Shown: one piece after another, positions 1 through 8,124 of the stretch | Numbering within the stretch: the first letter of the stretch is position 1 | Layout: each line of letters begins with the position of its first letter | Source of the DNA: Kitasatospora phosalacinea | GTDB lineage: Bacteria; Actinomycetota; Actinomycetes; Streptomycetales; Streptomycetaceae | Assembly (NCBI RefSeq): GCF_000717185.1 | Contig: NZ_JNYE01000052.1 | Location: 1 to 64,000 of the forward strand | Direction of reading: 5' to 3' | Length of the DNA stretch: 64,000 nt | Notes under the pieces: generated by a model | What the model saw: the letters and a program-made list of their open reading frames with translations, nothing else | The model's database searches: none | Told to the model about the DNA's origin: nothing | Program-made: the position numbers and the translations under genes

Positions 1-10
1 GGGGCGGGGG

Positions 11-367
11 TCAGGACCAGCCGAGTTCGTGGAGTTCGTCGTCGTCGAAGCCGAAGTGGTGGGCGACCTCGTGGATGACGGTGGTGCGGACCTCCTCGAC
101 GGCCTCCTCGCGGGTCTCGCAGAGGCGGAGGGTCGGGCCCATGTAGACCATGATCCGGTCGGGGAGGACGCCGGCGTACCACTCGCCGCGCTCGGTGAGC
201 GGGATGCCCTCGTAGAGGCCGAGCAGGTCGGGGGTGCCGGGGGCGGGCTCGTCCTCGACGAAGACGGCGACGTTGTCCATCATCGCGGCCAGCTGCGGCG
301 GAATCTGGTCCAGTGCGTCGGACACCAGCGCCTCGAACTCGTCCCGGGTCATCTCCACGGGCCCCAT
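11..367 (-). CDS. Metallopeptidase-family minimal zincin
   Basis: A 118-residue protein of the small zincin-like metallopeptidase family common in actinobacteria. The zinc-binding HExxH motif is HEVAHH near residue 99 (H99, E100, H103), followed by an acidic stretch and a C-terminal LGWS; these short proteins consist of little more than the catalytic helix and a sheet. The frame opens further upstream, but the methionine beginning [11 protein letters not shown] fits the family N-terminus; no strong Shine-Dalgarno separates it from the internal MTRDEF start 15 bases later. It is convergent to nothing here and transcribed away from the FluC pair. Substrate unknown; assignment rests on motif and length. 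Confidence 0.88.
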   Translation of the reverse strand: MGPVEMTRDEFEALVSDALDQIPPQLAAMMDNVAVFVEDEPAPGTPDLLGLYEGIPLTERGEWYAGVLPDRIMVYMGPTLRLCETREEAVEEVRTTVIHEVAHHFGFDDDELHELGWS

Positions 368-456
368 TGTCGGAGTTCCGCCGACGGGACGCCAGGGCAC
401 CGGCGGGGTGTCGGGGGCCGGAACGGCGGGGGCCGGGCGGGTGCTTGACTGGCGGC

Positions 457-954
457 ATGACGACGAGGGAACCGGTGCTGCGCGGGCAGGGGCGGGTGGT
501 GGCGGCGGTCTCCGCGGGCGGGGTGCTGGGGGCGGGCGCCCGGTACGGGGCGGGGCTGCTGTGGCCGACCTCGGGGGACGCCTTCCCGTGGACCACGCTG
601 GGGGTCAACGTGCTCGGCTGCGCGGTGATCGGGGTGGTGCTGGTGGTGCTCACCGAGGGGCGGCGCACGCCGAACCCGCTGCTGCGGCCGTTCCTGGCGA
701 CCGGGATCCTCGGCGGGTTCACCACCTTCTCGACGTACGCGGTGGACGGGCAGCGGCTGTTCGACCACGCGCTGCCCGGCAGGGCGCTGCTCTACCTGGG
801 CGGGACGCTGCTGGCCGCGCTGGCGGCCGTCTGGGCGGCGGCGGGCGCGACCCGGGCGGTGCTGCTGGCGCGCAGCGAGCGGGCCGGGGGAACGGCCGGG
901 GGCGCGGGCGGGCGAGCGGACGGAGGAGCGGACGGACGGGGGGCCGCGGGGTGA
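457..954 (+). CDS. crcB: Fluoride channel FluC/CrcB, first of a pair
   Basis: A 165-residue four-helix membrane protein of the CrcB/FluC family, which exports toxic fluoride as a dual-topology dimer. Visible family marks are the GAGARYG segment after the first helix, VNVLG in helix two and the GGFTTFSTY segment in helix three containing the polar track residues. The C-terminus carries an unusual Gly/Ala/Arg-rich tail of about 25 residues. Its stop overlaps the start of a second crcB (GTGA overlap), so the two are translationally coupled. Such pairs in actinobacteria are thought to form heterodimers. No fluoride riboswitch is evident upstream. Confidence 0.93.
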   Translation: MTTREPVLRGQGRVVAAVSAGGVLGAGARYGAGLLWPTSGDAFPWTTLGVNVLGCAVIGVVLVVLTEGRRTPNPLLRPFLATGILGGFTTFSTYAVDGQRLFDHALPGRALLYLGGTLLAALAAVWAAAGATRAVLLARSERAGGTAGGAGGRADGGADGRGAAG

Positions 955-1310
955 ACTGGCTGCTGGTGCTGGCGGGGGCCGCGGTCGGCGCCCCGCTGCG
1001 GTACCTGACGGACCGTGCGGTGCACTCCCGGGTCGGCTTCGGCTTCCCGTGGGGCACGCTGACCGTCAACGTCGGCGGCTGCGCGCTGCTCGGCCTGCTC
1101 ACCGCGGTCGCCCCGCCGGACGTCCGGCTGCTGCTCGGCACCGGCCTGTGCGGGGCGCTCACCACGTACTCGACCTTCTCGTTCGAGACCCTGAAGCTGG
1201 CCCAGAACGGCTCCCGCGGCGCGGCGCTGGGCAACGTGGTGCTGTCGCTGGGCGCGGGCCTGGCGGCGGTGTACGCGGGGGCGGGCGTCGGACGCGCGAT
1301 CTGGGGGTGA
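951..1310 (+). CDS. crcB: Fluoride channel FluC/CrcB, second of a pair
   Basis: A 119-residue second CrcB/FluC subunit beginning with GTG inside the stop of the first. It shows [14 protein letters not shown] and [12 protein letters not shown], the same three signatures as its partner, and four predicted helices without the tail. Coupled translation and sequence divergence between the copies suggest an asymmetric heterodimer in which orientation is fixed, as in Bacillus crcB pairs. The short length is normal for the family. Confidence 0.93.
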   Translation: MNWLLVLAGAAVGAPLRYLTDRAVHSRVGFGFPWGTLTVNVGGCALLGLLTAVAPPDVRLLLGTGLCGALTTYSTFSFETLKLAQNGSRGAALGNVVLSLGAGLAAVYAGAGVGRAIWG

Positions 1311-1400
1311 GTGGGGCGCCACCCGTGTCCCGGTGGGCGGCCGCGCGTTGGGCACCGGGAACGGTGGCGGCCCCGGGCGGGTCGTGCGGGAGGTGGCTCG

Positions 1401-1949
1401 ATGGTGGCGGGTTGGTCGGTGCGTCGGCGGCGTGCGGCGGCGGGTTCGGTGGCGGCGGCGCTGGCCGTGCTGGGGCTGGGCGGGTGCATGTCGGTGGGTG
1501 CGGACGCCCCCGGCGGGTCGGTCGTGGTGAAGCCGTCCGGGACGGGCGGCTCCGCGGCGGCGAGCGCCAGGCCGGGCGGCGGGTCGGGCGGGCGGCAGGG
1601 CGGTCAGCACGGGGAGCGCGGCGGCTCGTTGAGCCTTGACGGGGCGTCACCGGCCGCGTCGCCCCCGGCCGGGGCCCCCGCGCCCGGCTCCACGCCGCCG
1701 CCGGAGTCGGCGGGGGTGCCCGGTGCGCCGGTGCAGGTGCCCGCCCCCTCGGCGAGCAGCACGCCCCCCTCCGGCACGGCGAGCGGGCCGGCCTCGTCGC
1801 CGCCCAGCCCGCCCGCCGGCGGGGGCGGGACGGCCGCCCCGCCGAGCCCGCAGGGCAGCCCGTCGGCGCCCGCGCACTCGACGACGCCGTCCGCGACGCC
1901 CAGCGGTTCGGGGTCGGAGGGGCCGAGCGACCCGTCTTCGGTACACTGA
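1401..1949 (+). CDS. Pro/Ser-rich putative lipoprotein
   Basis: A 182-residue low-complexity protein with an N-terminal export signal (RRRR, hydrophobic run, LGGC lipobox with Cys29). The mature part is almost entirely Pro, Ser, Gly, Ala and Thr with no recognisable domain, as expected for an unstructured wall-spanning chain. The ATG is chosen because GGAGG lies eight bases upstream and the signal peptide begins immediately; the open frame runs further upstream to 1311 without support. No function can be assigned. It lies between the fluoride channels and the helicase on the same strand but with no coupling. Confidence 0.68.
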   Translation: MVAGWSVRRRRAAAGSVAAALAVLGLGGCMSVGADAPGGSVVVKPSGTGGSAAASARPGGGSGGRQGGQHGERGGSLSLDGASPAASPPAGAPAPGSTPPPESAGVPGAPVQVPAPSASSTPPSGTASGPASSPPSPPAGGGGTAAPPSPQGSPSAPAHSTTPSATPSGSGSEGPSDPSSVH

Positions 1950-2175
1950 GGAGGCGGTCCACACCTTCGTTCGAAGGCGATGACCAGGGGATTTGCCTCC
2001 GATCCCGAGGTTCCCCTATGGTGGTAGATCGTTCGTTTGATCCTATTTGGCTGGCGCTCCTCATACACCTTTGAGCGCCCTTGGCGCGTTCCGGCGATCC
2101 GTGGCTGACCGCATAGAGGCGGTTTTTCAACAGACCCACCGGACTTTGGCGCGTGCCACTTCCGGAAGGTTTTGC
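1950..2175 (+). promoter_or_regulatory. Leader region of the DEAD-box helicase
   Basis: About 225 bases without a gene, noticeably less GC-rich than the surroundings. It holds a small hairpin CCTTC-GTTC-GAAGG at 1964-1977 close behind the lipoprotein stop, and an inverted repeat GGCGCTC/GAGCGCC at 2053-2059 and 2073-2079. A long structured 5' UTR is common for cold-inducible DEAD-box genes, so the second hairpin may be part of the mRNA leader; this is inference. A GGAAGG Shine-Dalgarno precedes the helicase ATG. Confidence 0.4.
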
Positions 2176-4545
2176 ATGTCTCTCGTTGACGACGCCCGCT
2201 TCGCCATGCCCGCGAACGGGTCCGACGCCGACTCCCTCGACACCGACACGCTGGACGCGGAGCTCGCCGAGCTCACCGACGCCGACGTGGACACCGACAC
2301 CGACTTCGCCGCGGACGTCGACACCGACGCCGCGGACGACACCGACGCGGACGCCGACGTCGACACCGACGCGGCGGACGACGCCGAGCCCACCGTCACC
2401 TTCAGCGACCTCGGTCTGCACGACGACGTGGTCCGGGCGCTCGCCAAGCGCGGCGTCACCACCCCGTTCCCGATCCAGGCCGCGACCATCCCGGACGCGC
2501 TGGCCGGCAAGGACGTGCTCGGCCGCGGCCGCACCGGCTCCGGCAAGACCCTGAGCTTCGGCCTCCCGCTGCTGACCCGCCTCGCCGACGGCGAGCGCAC
2601 CAAGGCCAAGCACCCGCGCGGCCTGATCCTCGTCCCGACCCGCGAGCTGGCCATGCAGGTCGCCGACGCGCTGGAGCCGTTCGGCTCGGTGCTCGGCCTG
2701 CGCCTCAAGGTGGTCTGCGGCGGCACCTCGATGTCGAACCAGATCTACGCCCTGGAGCGCGGCGTCGACGTCCTGGTGGCCACCCCCGGCCGCCTGCGCG
2801 ACCTGATCAACCGCGGCTCCGCCAAGATGGACGAGGTCGAGATCGCCGTCCTGGACGAGGCCGACCAGATGGCCGACATGGGCTTCCTGCCCGAGGTCAC
2901 CGAGATCCTCGACCTGGTGCCGGCCGGCGGCCAGCGCCTGCTGTTCTCCGCCACGCTGGAGAACGAGATCGACACCCTGGTCAAGCGCTACCTGAAGAAC
3001 CCGGTCACCCACGAGGTCGACCCGTCGGCCGGCGCGGTCACCACCATGACCCACCACATCCTGGTCGTGAAGCCCAAGGACAAGGCGCCGATCACCAACG
3101 CGATCGCCGCCCGCAAGGGCCGCACCATCATCTTCGTCCGCACCCAGATGGGCGCGGACCGGGTCGCCCAGCAGCTGATGGAGGCCGGGGTGAAGGCCGA
3201 CGCGCTGCACGGCGGCATGACCCAGGGCGCCCGCACCCGCGTCCTCGGCGACTTCAAGGACGGCTACCTGAACGTGGTCGTCGCCACCGACGTCGCCGCC
3301 CGCGGCATCCACGTCGACGGCATCGACCTGGTGCTGAACGTCGACCCGGCCGGTGACCACAAGGACTACCTGCACCGCTCCGGCCGCACCGCCCGGGCCG
3401 GCCGCTCCGGCATCGTCGTCACCCTGGTGCTGCCGCACCAGCGCCGCGGCGTGTTCCGCCTGATGGAGGACGCGGGCGTCGACGCCTCGCGCCACATCCT
3501 CGACCACGCCTTCGACGCCGAGGTGGCCCGGATCACCGGCGCCCGCTCGCTCGTCGAGGTGCAGGCCGAGAGCGCCTCCGGCATCGCCGGTGCCGCCGAG
3601 CGCGAGGTCGCCGAGCTCACCCGCGAGCTGGAGCGCGCCCAGCGCCGCGCCACCGAGCTGCGCGAGGAGGCCGACCGCCTGGCCGCCCGCGCCGCCCGCG
3701 AGCGCGCCGACCTGGGCATCGTGGACGAGGAGCCGGCCGCCGAGGCCGAGACCGACGCCCCCGCCGCGGCGGCTGCCGCCGCCGAGGCCGAGCCGGTCGC
3801 CGAGGAGCGCGCCCCGTCCTACCGCGAGACCCGCAGCGAGCGCCCGGCCTACAACAACCGGGACCGCGGCGAGCGCGGCGGCTTCAACCGCGACGACCGT
3901 GGCGGCGACCGCGGTGGCCGTTCGTTCGGCGACCGGGACCGCGGCGAGCGTGGCGGCTTCAACCGCGACGACCGTGGCGGCCGTTCGTTCGGTGACCGCC
4001 CGCAGGGCGGCTTCAACCGGGACGACCGTGGCGGCCGTTCGTTCGGTGACCGCGAGCGTGGCGGCTTCAACCGGGACGACCGTGGCGGCGACCGTGGTGG
4101 CCGTTCGTTCGGTGACCGCGAGCGCGGTGGCTTCAACCGCGACGACCGTGGCGGCGACCGTGGTGGCCGTTCCTTCGGTGACCGCGAGCGCGGTGGCTTC
4201 AACCGCGACGACCGCGGCAGCCGTTCCTTCGGTGACCGTCCGGCCCGCTCCTTCGGCGGCGACCGCGACCGCGGCCAGGCCGGTGGCGGCAGCCGTCCGT
4301 TCGTGCGGCGCGACGACCACCGCACCGGTGGGCGCCCGCAGGGCGGTTTCAACCGGGACGACCGTGGCGGCGACCGTGGTGGCCGTTCGTTCGGTGACCG
4401 CGAGCGCGGTGGCTTCAACCGGGACGACCGTGGCGGCGACCGTGGTGGCCGTTCGTTCGGTGACCGCGAGCGTGGCGGCTTCAACCGCGACGACCGCGGC
4501 GGCTACAATGGCGGCGGCGACCGCAAGCCGCGCTGGAAGAACTGA
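2176..4545 (+). CDS. DEAD-box ATP-dependent RNA helicase with repetitive basic tail
   Basis: A 789-residue RNA helicase expected to unwind structured RNA in ribosome assembly or RNA decay. In order: an acidic Asp/Thr/Ala-rich N-terminus (about residues 15-70), the Q motif, Walker A GRTGSGKT (K124), PTREL, DEAD at 227-230, SAT, the second RecA domain ending with HRSGRTARAG, a charged helical stretch, then about 210 residues of tandem Gly/Arg/Asp repeats. The ATG at 2176 follows GGAAGG and matches the family start; an upstream in-frame extension is leader. RGG-type tails bind RNA and promote phase separation in other DEAD-box proteins. It is followed by a terminator and is probably monocistronic. 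Confidence 0.95.
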   Translation: MSLVDDARFAMPANGSDADSLDTDTLDAELAELTDADVDTDTDFAADVDTDAADDTDADADVDTDAADDAEPTVTFSDLGLHDDVVRALAKRGVTTPFPIQAATIPDALAGKDVLGRGRTGSGKTLSFGLPLLTRLADGERTKAKHPRGLILVPTRELAMQVADALEPFGSVLGLRLKVVCGGTSMSNQIYALERGVDVLVATPGRLRDLINRGSAKMDEVEIAVLDEADQMADMGFLPEVTEILDLVPAGGQRLLFSATLENEIDTLVKRYLKNPVTHEVDPSAGAVTTMTHHILVVKPKDKAPITNAIAARKGRTIIFVRTQMGADRVAQQLMEAGVKADALHGGMTQGARTRVLGDFKDGYLNVVVATDVAARGIHVDGIDLVLNVDPAGDHKDYLHRSGRTARAGRSGIVVTLVLPHQRRGVFRLMEDAGVDASRHILDHAFDAEVARITGARSLVEVQAESASGIAGAAEREVAELTRELERAQRRATELREEADRLAARAARERADLGIVDEEPAAEAETDAPAAAAAAAEAEPVAEERAPSYRETRSERPAYNNRDRGERGGFNRDDRGGDRGGRSFGDRDRGERGGFNRDDRGGRSFGDRPQGGFNRDDRGGRSFGDRERGGFNRDDRGGDRGGRSFGDRERGGFNRDDRGGDRGGRSFGDRERGGFNRDDRGSRSFGDRPARSFGGDRDRGQAGGGSRPFVRRDDHRTGGRPQGGFNRDDRGGDRGGRSFGDRERGGFNRDDRGGDRGGRSFGDRERGGFNRDDRGGYNGGGDRKPRWKN
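3871..4503 (+). repeat. In-frame tandem repeats encoding the helicase tail
   Basis: Nine copies of a GGFNRDDRGG unit, usually extended by DRGGRSFGDRER, are encoded in tandem. The repeats are near-identical at DNA level, with only a few synonymous changes, and are interrupted once by a different segment (about 4231-4340). Unit length varies because the DRGG dipeptide pair is present or missing, a pattern expected of slippage or unequal crossing-over that keeps frame. Confidence 0.95.
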
Positions 4546-4566
4546 CGCCCTGCACGCAGGCTGATC

Positions 4567-4598
4567 CGGGCCCGTTCCACTTCGGTGGGGCGGGCCCG
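4567..4598 (+). terminator. Hairpin terminator after the helicase
   Basis: A 14-bp stem with a TTCG tetraloop (arms 4567-4580 and 4585-4598, two G-T wobbles) begins 21 bases after the helicase stop. There is no long T-run, which is usual for high-GC actinobacterial terminators. Confidence 0.75.
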
Positions 4599-4662
4599 TC
4601 CGCGTTCCCGGGCGGTGAAAATCGCTGGTGGGGAGGGGAGTTGGGGGTTAGCGTGCCGTGGC

Positions 4663-5493
4663 ATGAGCAGTAGGCAGCGGGCCATGGCCGCGCAGAACGA
4701 GGAGATCGCCGACCGCGGCGAGTACCGCAGCCCCGCCGGGGCGGTGGTGCGGATCGCCGAAGAGCTCGCCGAGGCCCGGGCGGGCACGGTGTCGTACCGG
4801 GCCGACGCGGAGTTCGGGCCGGGCCCGGGGCCGCTGGCGGCCGGGGCGGCGGTCGGGGCGGTGGTCGAGGTCACCGGCGAGGGCAGCATGCAGGCCGCCC
4901 GGCGGCTGGTCGCGGACGGCGGGCGGAGCGTCGCGGTGCTCAACTTCGCCTCCGCGCGCAACCCCGGCGGCGGCTACCTGCGCGGTGCGAAGGCCCAGGA
5001 GGAGGACGTCTGCCGCTCCTCGCTGCTGTACCGCTGCCTGCTGGAGGCCCCCGACTACTACGAGGCGCACCGGGCCTCCACCGACCTGCGCTACAGCCAC
5101 CGGGTGATCTGGTCGCCCGGCGTGCCGGTGATCCGAGACGACCGGGGCGACCTGCTGGAACGCACCCACCGGGTCGGCTTCCTGACCTCGCCCGCGCCCA
5201 ACGCGGGCCAGCTGGCGCTCCGTTCACCCGGCCAACCGCTCGCCCTCGCCCCGCTGCTGGCCGAACGGGCCGGACGGGTGCTGGCCGTCGCCGCCCGGCA
5301 CGGGGTGCGGGAACTGGTGCTGGGCGCCTGGGGCTGCGGGGTGTTCCGCAACGACCCGACCGAGGTCGCGGCCGCGTTCGGGCAGGCCCTGGACGGGTGG
5401 GGCGCCGCCTTCGACCGGGTGGTGTTCGCGGTCTGGGACCGCAGCCACCCCTCGGCGAACCGGACGGCCTTCGAGACGCGCTTCGGCGGCTGA
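4663..5493 (+). CDS. Bacterial-type poly(ADP-ribose) glycohydrolase (TIGR02452/DUF2263)
   Basis: A 276-residue macrodomain-related protein of the family shown in Thermomonospora curvata to remove poly(ADP-ribose). The PARG catalytic signature is clear: GGG at 102-104, a seven-residue spacer and QEE at 112-114, where the second glutamate is catalytic in the family. A second glycine-rich segment, GAWGCGVFRNDP, lines the ADP-ribose pocket. The start at MSSRQRAM is chosen because homologues begin close to it; an upstream frame extension lacks support. The gene stands alone behind the helicase terminator. No poly(ADP-ribose) polymerase is visible in the window. Confidence 0.9.
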   Translation: MSSRQRAMAAQNEEIADRGEYRSPAGAVVRIAEELAEARAGTVSYRADAEFGPGPGPLAAGAAVGAVVEVTGEGSMQAARRLVADGGRSVAVLNFASARNPGGGYLRGAKAQEEDVCRSSLLYRCLLEAPDYYEAHRASTDLRYSHRVIWSPGVPVIRDDRGDLLERTHRVGFLTSPAPNAGQLALRSPGQPLALAPLLAERAGRVLAVAARHGVRELVLGAWGCGVFRNDPTEVAAAFGQALDGWGAAFDRVVFAVWDRSHPSANRTAFETRFGG

Positions 5494-5520
5494 ACCGGCC
5501 CCCGACGGCGTCCCGCCCGC

Positions 5521-5820
5521 TCAGTCGCCGGTGGCCAGCGCCGAGGCCGCGGCCACCACACCCGTCACGGACAGCACGGCCGGCCAGGCGCCGATCTTCT
5601 TCGCCAGCGGGTGCGAGCCGCCGAACGCGGCCAGGTACAGCGCGGTCAGCCCCGCCGCGGCCGGCACCCCCGACCGCCGCCCCCACCGCACCGCGGCGGT
5701 CGCCCCCGCCGCCGCCAGCACGGCACCGCCCAGCTCGCGACGGCCGCTGAACCGCGCGGTCGCGTACCCGCCGATCAGCCCGGTGGCGGCAACGGCGGCG
5801 GTGGCGGGGAAACGGGCCAT
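5521..5820 (-). CDS. Small conserved membrane protein of unknown function
   Basis: A 99-residue hydrophobic protein with about three membrane helices and a conserved-looking AFGGSHPLAKKIGAWP loop. I recognise the type from other actinomycetes but know no function. It converges on the PARG gene with only 27 bases between the two stops and has a tandem-repeat region in place of a clear promoter immediately upstream. Confidence 0.7.
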   Translation of the reverse strand: MARFPATAAVAATGLIGGYATARFSGRRELGGAVLAAAGATAAVRWGRRSGVPAAAGLTALYLAAFGGSHPLAKKIGAWPAVLSVTGVVAAASALATGD

Positions 5821-5830
5821 CGGACGTACT

Positions 5831-5930
5831 CCTTCACGACTTCACGACTACGGGGCTTCACGACTTCACGGCCGTGGAGCTTCACGGCTGTGGAGCCTCA
5901 CGACTGCGGGGCTTCACGACTGCGGGCTTC
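5831..5930. repeat. Degenerate tandem repeat of a 16-bp unit
   Basis: Successive copies resembling CTTCACGACTGCGGGG fill the gap between the small membrane protein and the LtrA gene, some with an extra CTTCACGA insertion. At least five units are visible with substitutions. No inverted symmetry or coding sense is apparent. Confidence 0.75.
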
Positions 5931-6019
5931 CGGTGGACGCGCCGCCCACGGCCCGTCCACGGTAACGCTCCTAACGAGCCGCCTGCCGTGCGGGGAACGG
6001 GGATTGGGATACTCGGGCG

Positions 6020-7231
6020 GTGACCGATCGAGAGCTTGCACCGACGGGGGACGGGGAGCTGCGGGCAAGCCCGCTGGAGCTCTTCTTCGACCTGGTCTTC
6101 GTCTTCGTCATCACCCAGCTCACCGCGAGCCTGGCCCACCACCTCACCCCCGGCGGCCTCGCCCGGGTGCTGGTGATGCTGGCGGTGATCTGGTGGATGT
6201 ACGACGCCTACATATGGGTCGCCAACGCGGTCCCGCCGCGCACCCACGGGCAGCGCGGCCTGATGCTGCTGGGAATGGGCTGCTTCCTGGTCATCGCGCT
6301 CAGCGTGCCGCGGGCCTTCGACGGTGGGGGCGAGGCCTTCGGCTGGGCGTACCTGCTCGTCATCGCCGTGCACACCGGCATGTTCGCCACCGCCGGGGTC
6401 CGCCCCGGGGCGGTCGCCCGGATGGGGGCGCTCAACCTGCTGGGCGCCGGACTGGTGATCGCCGGCGGGTATCTCCGCGGCGGGCCCGAACTCCTGCTCT
6501 GGACGGCCGCGTTCGGCCTCCAGCTGGTCATCCCGTACCTGGTCGACCTGCCGCGCTTCCAGCTCCGCTCCGACCACTTCGTGGAACGCCACGGACTGGT
6601 GGTGATCGTCGCCTTCGGCGAGTCGGTGATCGCCATCGGCGTCGGCATCGGCGAGGCCCGACTCACCCCCGCCCCGGCCACCACCGCGATCCTCGCCCTG
6701 GCGGTCTGCGTCGGCCTGTGGTGGGCGTACTTCGGCGCGGACGACGAGGAGAAGGCCGTCCACGCGATGGCCCGGCTCGACGACGCCCGGCGCAACCTGG
6801 CCGCGATCAAGGTCTACAACCTGGGCCACTACGCCCTGCTGCTGGCCGTCATCCTGTTCGCCACCGGCGCCAAGACCGCCACCGCCCACCCCACCTCCCC
6901 CATCCACCTCCCCGAAGCACTCGCCCTCTCCGGCGGCACCGCGCTCTTCCTCTGCGCCAACACCGGCATCCGCCGCACCCTCGCCCTCGGCCCCACCCGC
7001 CTCCGCCTCCTCACCGCCGCCCTCGTCCTGGCCATCACCCCCCTCGGCACCCAGCTCAACCCCCTCACCCAACTCGCCACCACCACCGTCCTCCTGGCCC
7101 TCCTCTTCCACACCGAGGCCCGCCGACAGCCCGCACCCGAACGTCCGATCGCCGAGCAGCGGCACCACGACTCCGAGGAGCTCGGCGACCGGCATCCCCC
7201 TGGGGTCCTCGCCGTCGACGAGATGGGGTGA
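6020..7231 (+). CDS. Low temperature requirement protein A (LtrA) family
   Basis: A 403-residue polytopic membrane protein of the LtrA family, named from a Listeria gene needed at low temperature; the biochemical role is not established. Family features are the N-terminal SPLELFFDLVFVFVITQL segment, IWWMYDAYIWVAN, and the ERHGLVVIVAFGESVIAIG helix with a buried Glu. About ten to eleven helices are visible, followed by a polar C-terminal tail of some 45 residues. Start is GTG at 6020, nine residues before the conserved block, matching family length. Confidence 0.9.
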   Translation: MTDRELAPTGDGELRASPLELFFDLVFVFVITQLTASLAHHLTPGGLARVLVMLAVIWWMYDAYIWVANAVPPRTHGQRGLMLLGMGCFLVIALSVPRAFDGGGEAFGWAYLLVIAVHTGMFATAGVRPGAVARMGALNLLGAGLVIAGGYLRGGPELLLWTAAFGLQLVIPYLVDLPRFQLRSDHFVERHGLVVIVAFGESVIAIGVGIGEARLTPAPATTAILALAVCVGLWWAYFGADDEEKAVHAMARLDDARRNLAAIKVYNLGHYALLLAVILFATGAKTATAHPTSPIHLPEALALSGGTALFLCANTGIRRTLALGPTRLRLLTAALVLAITPLGTQLNPLTQLATTTVLLALLFHTEARRQPAPERPIAEQRHHDSEELGDRHPPGVLAVDEMG

Positions 7232-7271
7232 CACCGGCGCCGTCAGATGCTCGTGCGGCCGCCGTCCGTCG

Positions 7272-7970
7272 TCACGCCGGGCCCAGGGTGCGGAGGGTGG
7301 CGAGGTCGGCGTCGGTGGCGCCGTGGTTGCGGAGGTAGGTGTCGAGGGAGCCGTGGGCGGTGGTGGCGTGGGTGAGGGCGGCGTGCAGGTGGGCGGCTTC
7401 GACGGGGCGGGAGAGGCGTTCGACTCCGGCGGCGTCGTAGTAGGGGACGGGGCCGCGGTCGAGGCCGAGGCCGGGGTTGGAGCGGAGGAAGTCGGCGGTG
7501 ACGGCTTCGAGCGGGAGGCCGGCCAGGGTCTGCAGGACGGCGACGGTCAGGCCGGTGCGGTCCTTGCCGACGGCGCAGTGGACCAGCAGCGGGGCGCCGT
7601 TGGCCAGGGCGCGGACGGCGGCGGCGATGGCGACGCCGCCGGTCTCGGCCATGAACGGGTAGAGCGCGGCCTGGTCCTCGGGCCAGGCCCGGTCGGTGGT
7701 GGCCGGGTCGGGCAGCAGCGGCAGGTGGAGGTAGTCGACGCCGTCCGGGAGGCGGTCGGGCCAGTCGGCGACCTCGGGGGTGCTGCGCAGGTCGAGGACG
7801 GTGCGGATGCCGAGTGCCGCGAAGCGCTGCAGGCCTTCGTCGGTGAGGCGGTTGAGGGTGGCCGAGCGGTAGAGCAGTCCGGGGCGGTAGACGCCGGCCC
7901 CGGCGTCGCGGAGGTTGGGGACGTCGGGGATGTCGAGGAACGGCGCGGCGGCGATCTCGGTCTCGGTCAT
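7272..7970 (-). CDS. Tyrosine-protein phosphatase (DSP/PtpB-like)
   Basis: A 232-residue protein-tyrosine/serine phosphatase of the Y_phosphatase3 type. The active-site P-loop HCAVGKDRTG gives Cys132 and Arg138 (numbered from the ATG at 7970). The N-terminal NLRDAG segment and the RSATLNRLTDEG block are typical of this actinobacterial family, which also includes phosphoinositide-active enzymes. A GTG nine bases upstream would add three residues; the ATG is preferred although the Shine-Dalgarno is weak. Convergent with ltrA and probably monocistronic. Confidence 0.88.
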   Translation of the reverse strand: MTETEIAAAPFLDIPDVPNLRDAGAGVYRPGLLYRSATLNRLTDEGLQRFAALGIRTVLDLRSTPEVADWPDRLPDGVDYLHLPLLPDPATTDRAWPEDQAALYPFMAETGGVAIAAAVRALANGAPLLVHCAVGKDRTGLTVAVLQTLAGLPLEAVTADFLRSNPGLGLDRGPVPYYDAAGVERLSRPVEAAHLHAALTHATTAHGSLDTYLRNHGATDADLATLRTLGPA

Positions 7971-8040
7971 GCGTTCCACGGTAGGCGCAGGGGGCGACGG
8001 CGGGCCGGTGCGTTCACCGAACCGGTACCGGGATCGAGAC

Positions 8041-8110
8041 CGGGAGCTGGAGCGGGAGCGGGGGCAGGAGAGGGGGCGGGAGAGGGGGCGGGACCGAGGG
8101 TCGCCGCGGC
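8041..8110. repeat. Purine-rich simple tandem repeat
   Basis: Repeats of GGAGCGGG and GGAGAGGGGGCGGG lie between the phosphatase start and the SDR stop. The strong G/A strand asymmetry is the only notable property; no gene is supported here. Confidence 0.6.
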
Positions 8111-8124
8111 GGGGGCGGGGCCGG

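Noticed and set aside
457..457. Fluoride riboswitch before the FluC pair
   Set aside because: The short leader (368-456) lacks the conserved crcB aptamer blocks.
1159..4320. A 1053-codon open frame on the minus strand opposite the DEAD-box helicase
   Set aside because: It is low-complexity Val/Ala/Thr sequence created by the complementary strand of the helicase repeats and GC bias; it has no domain and lies antisense to a clear gene.
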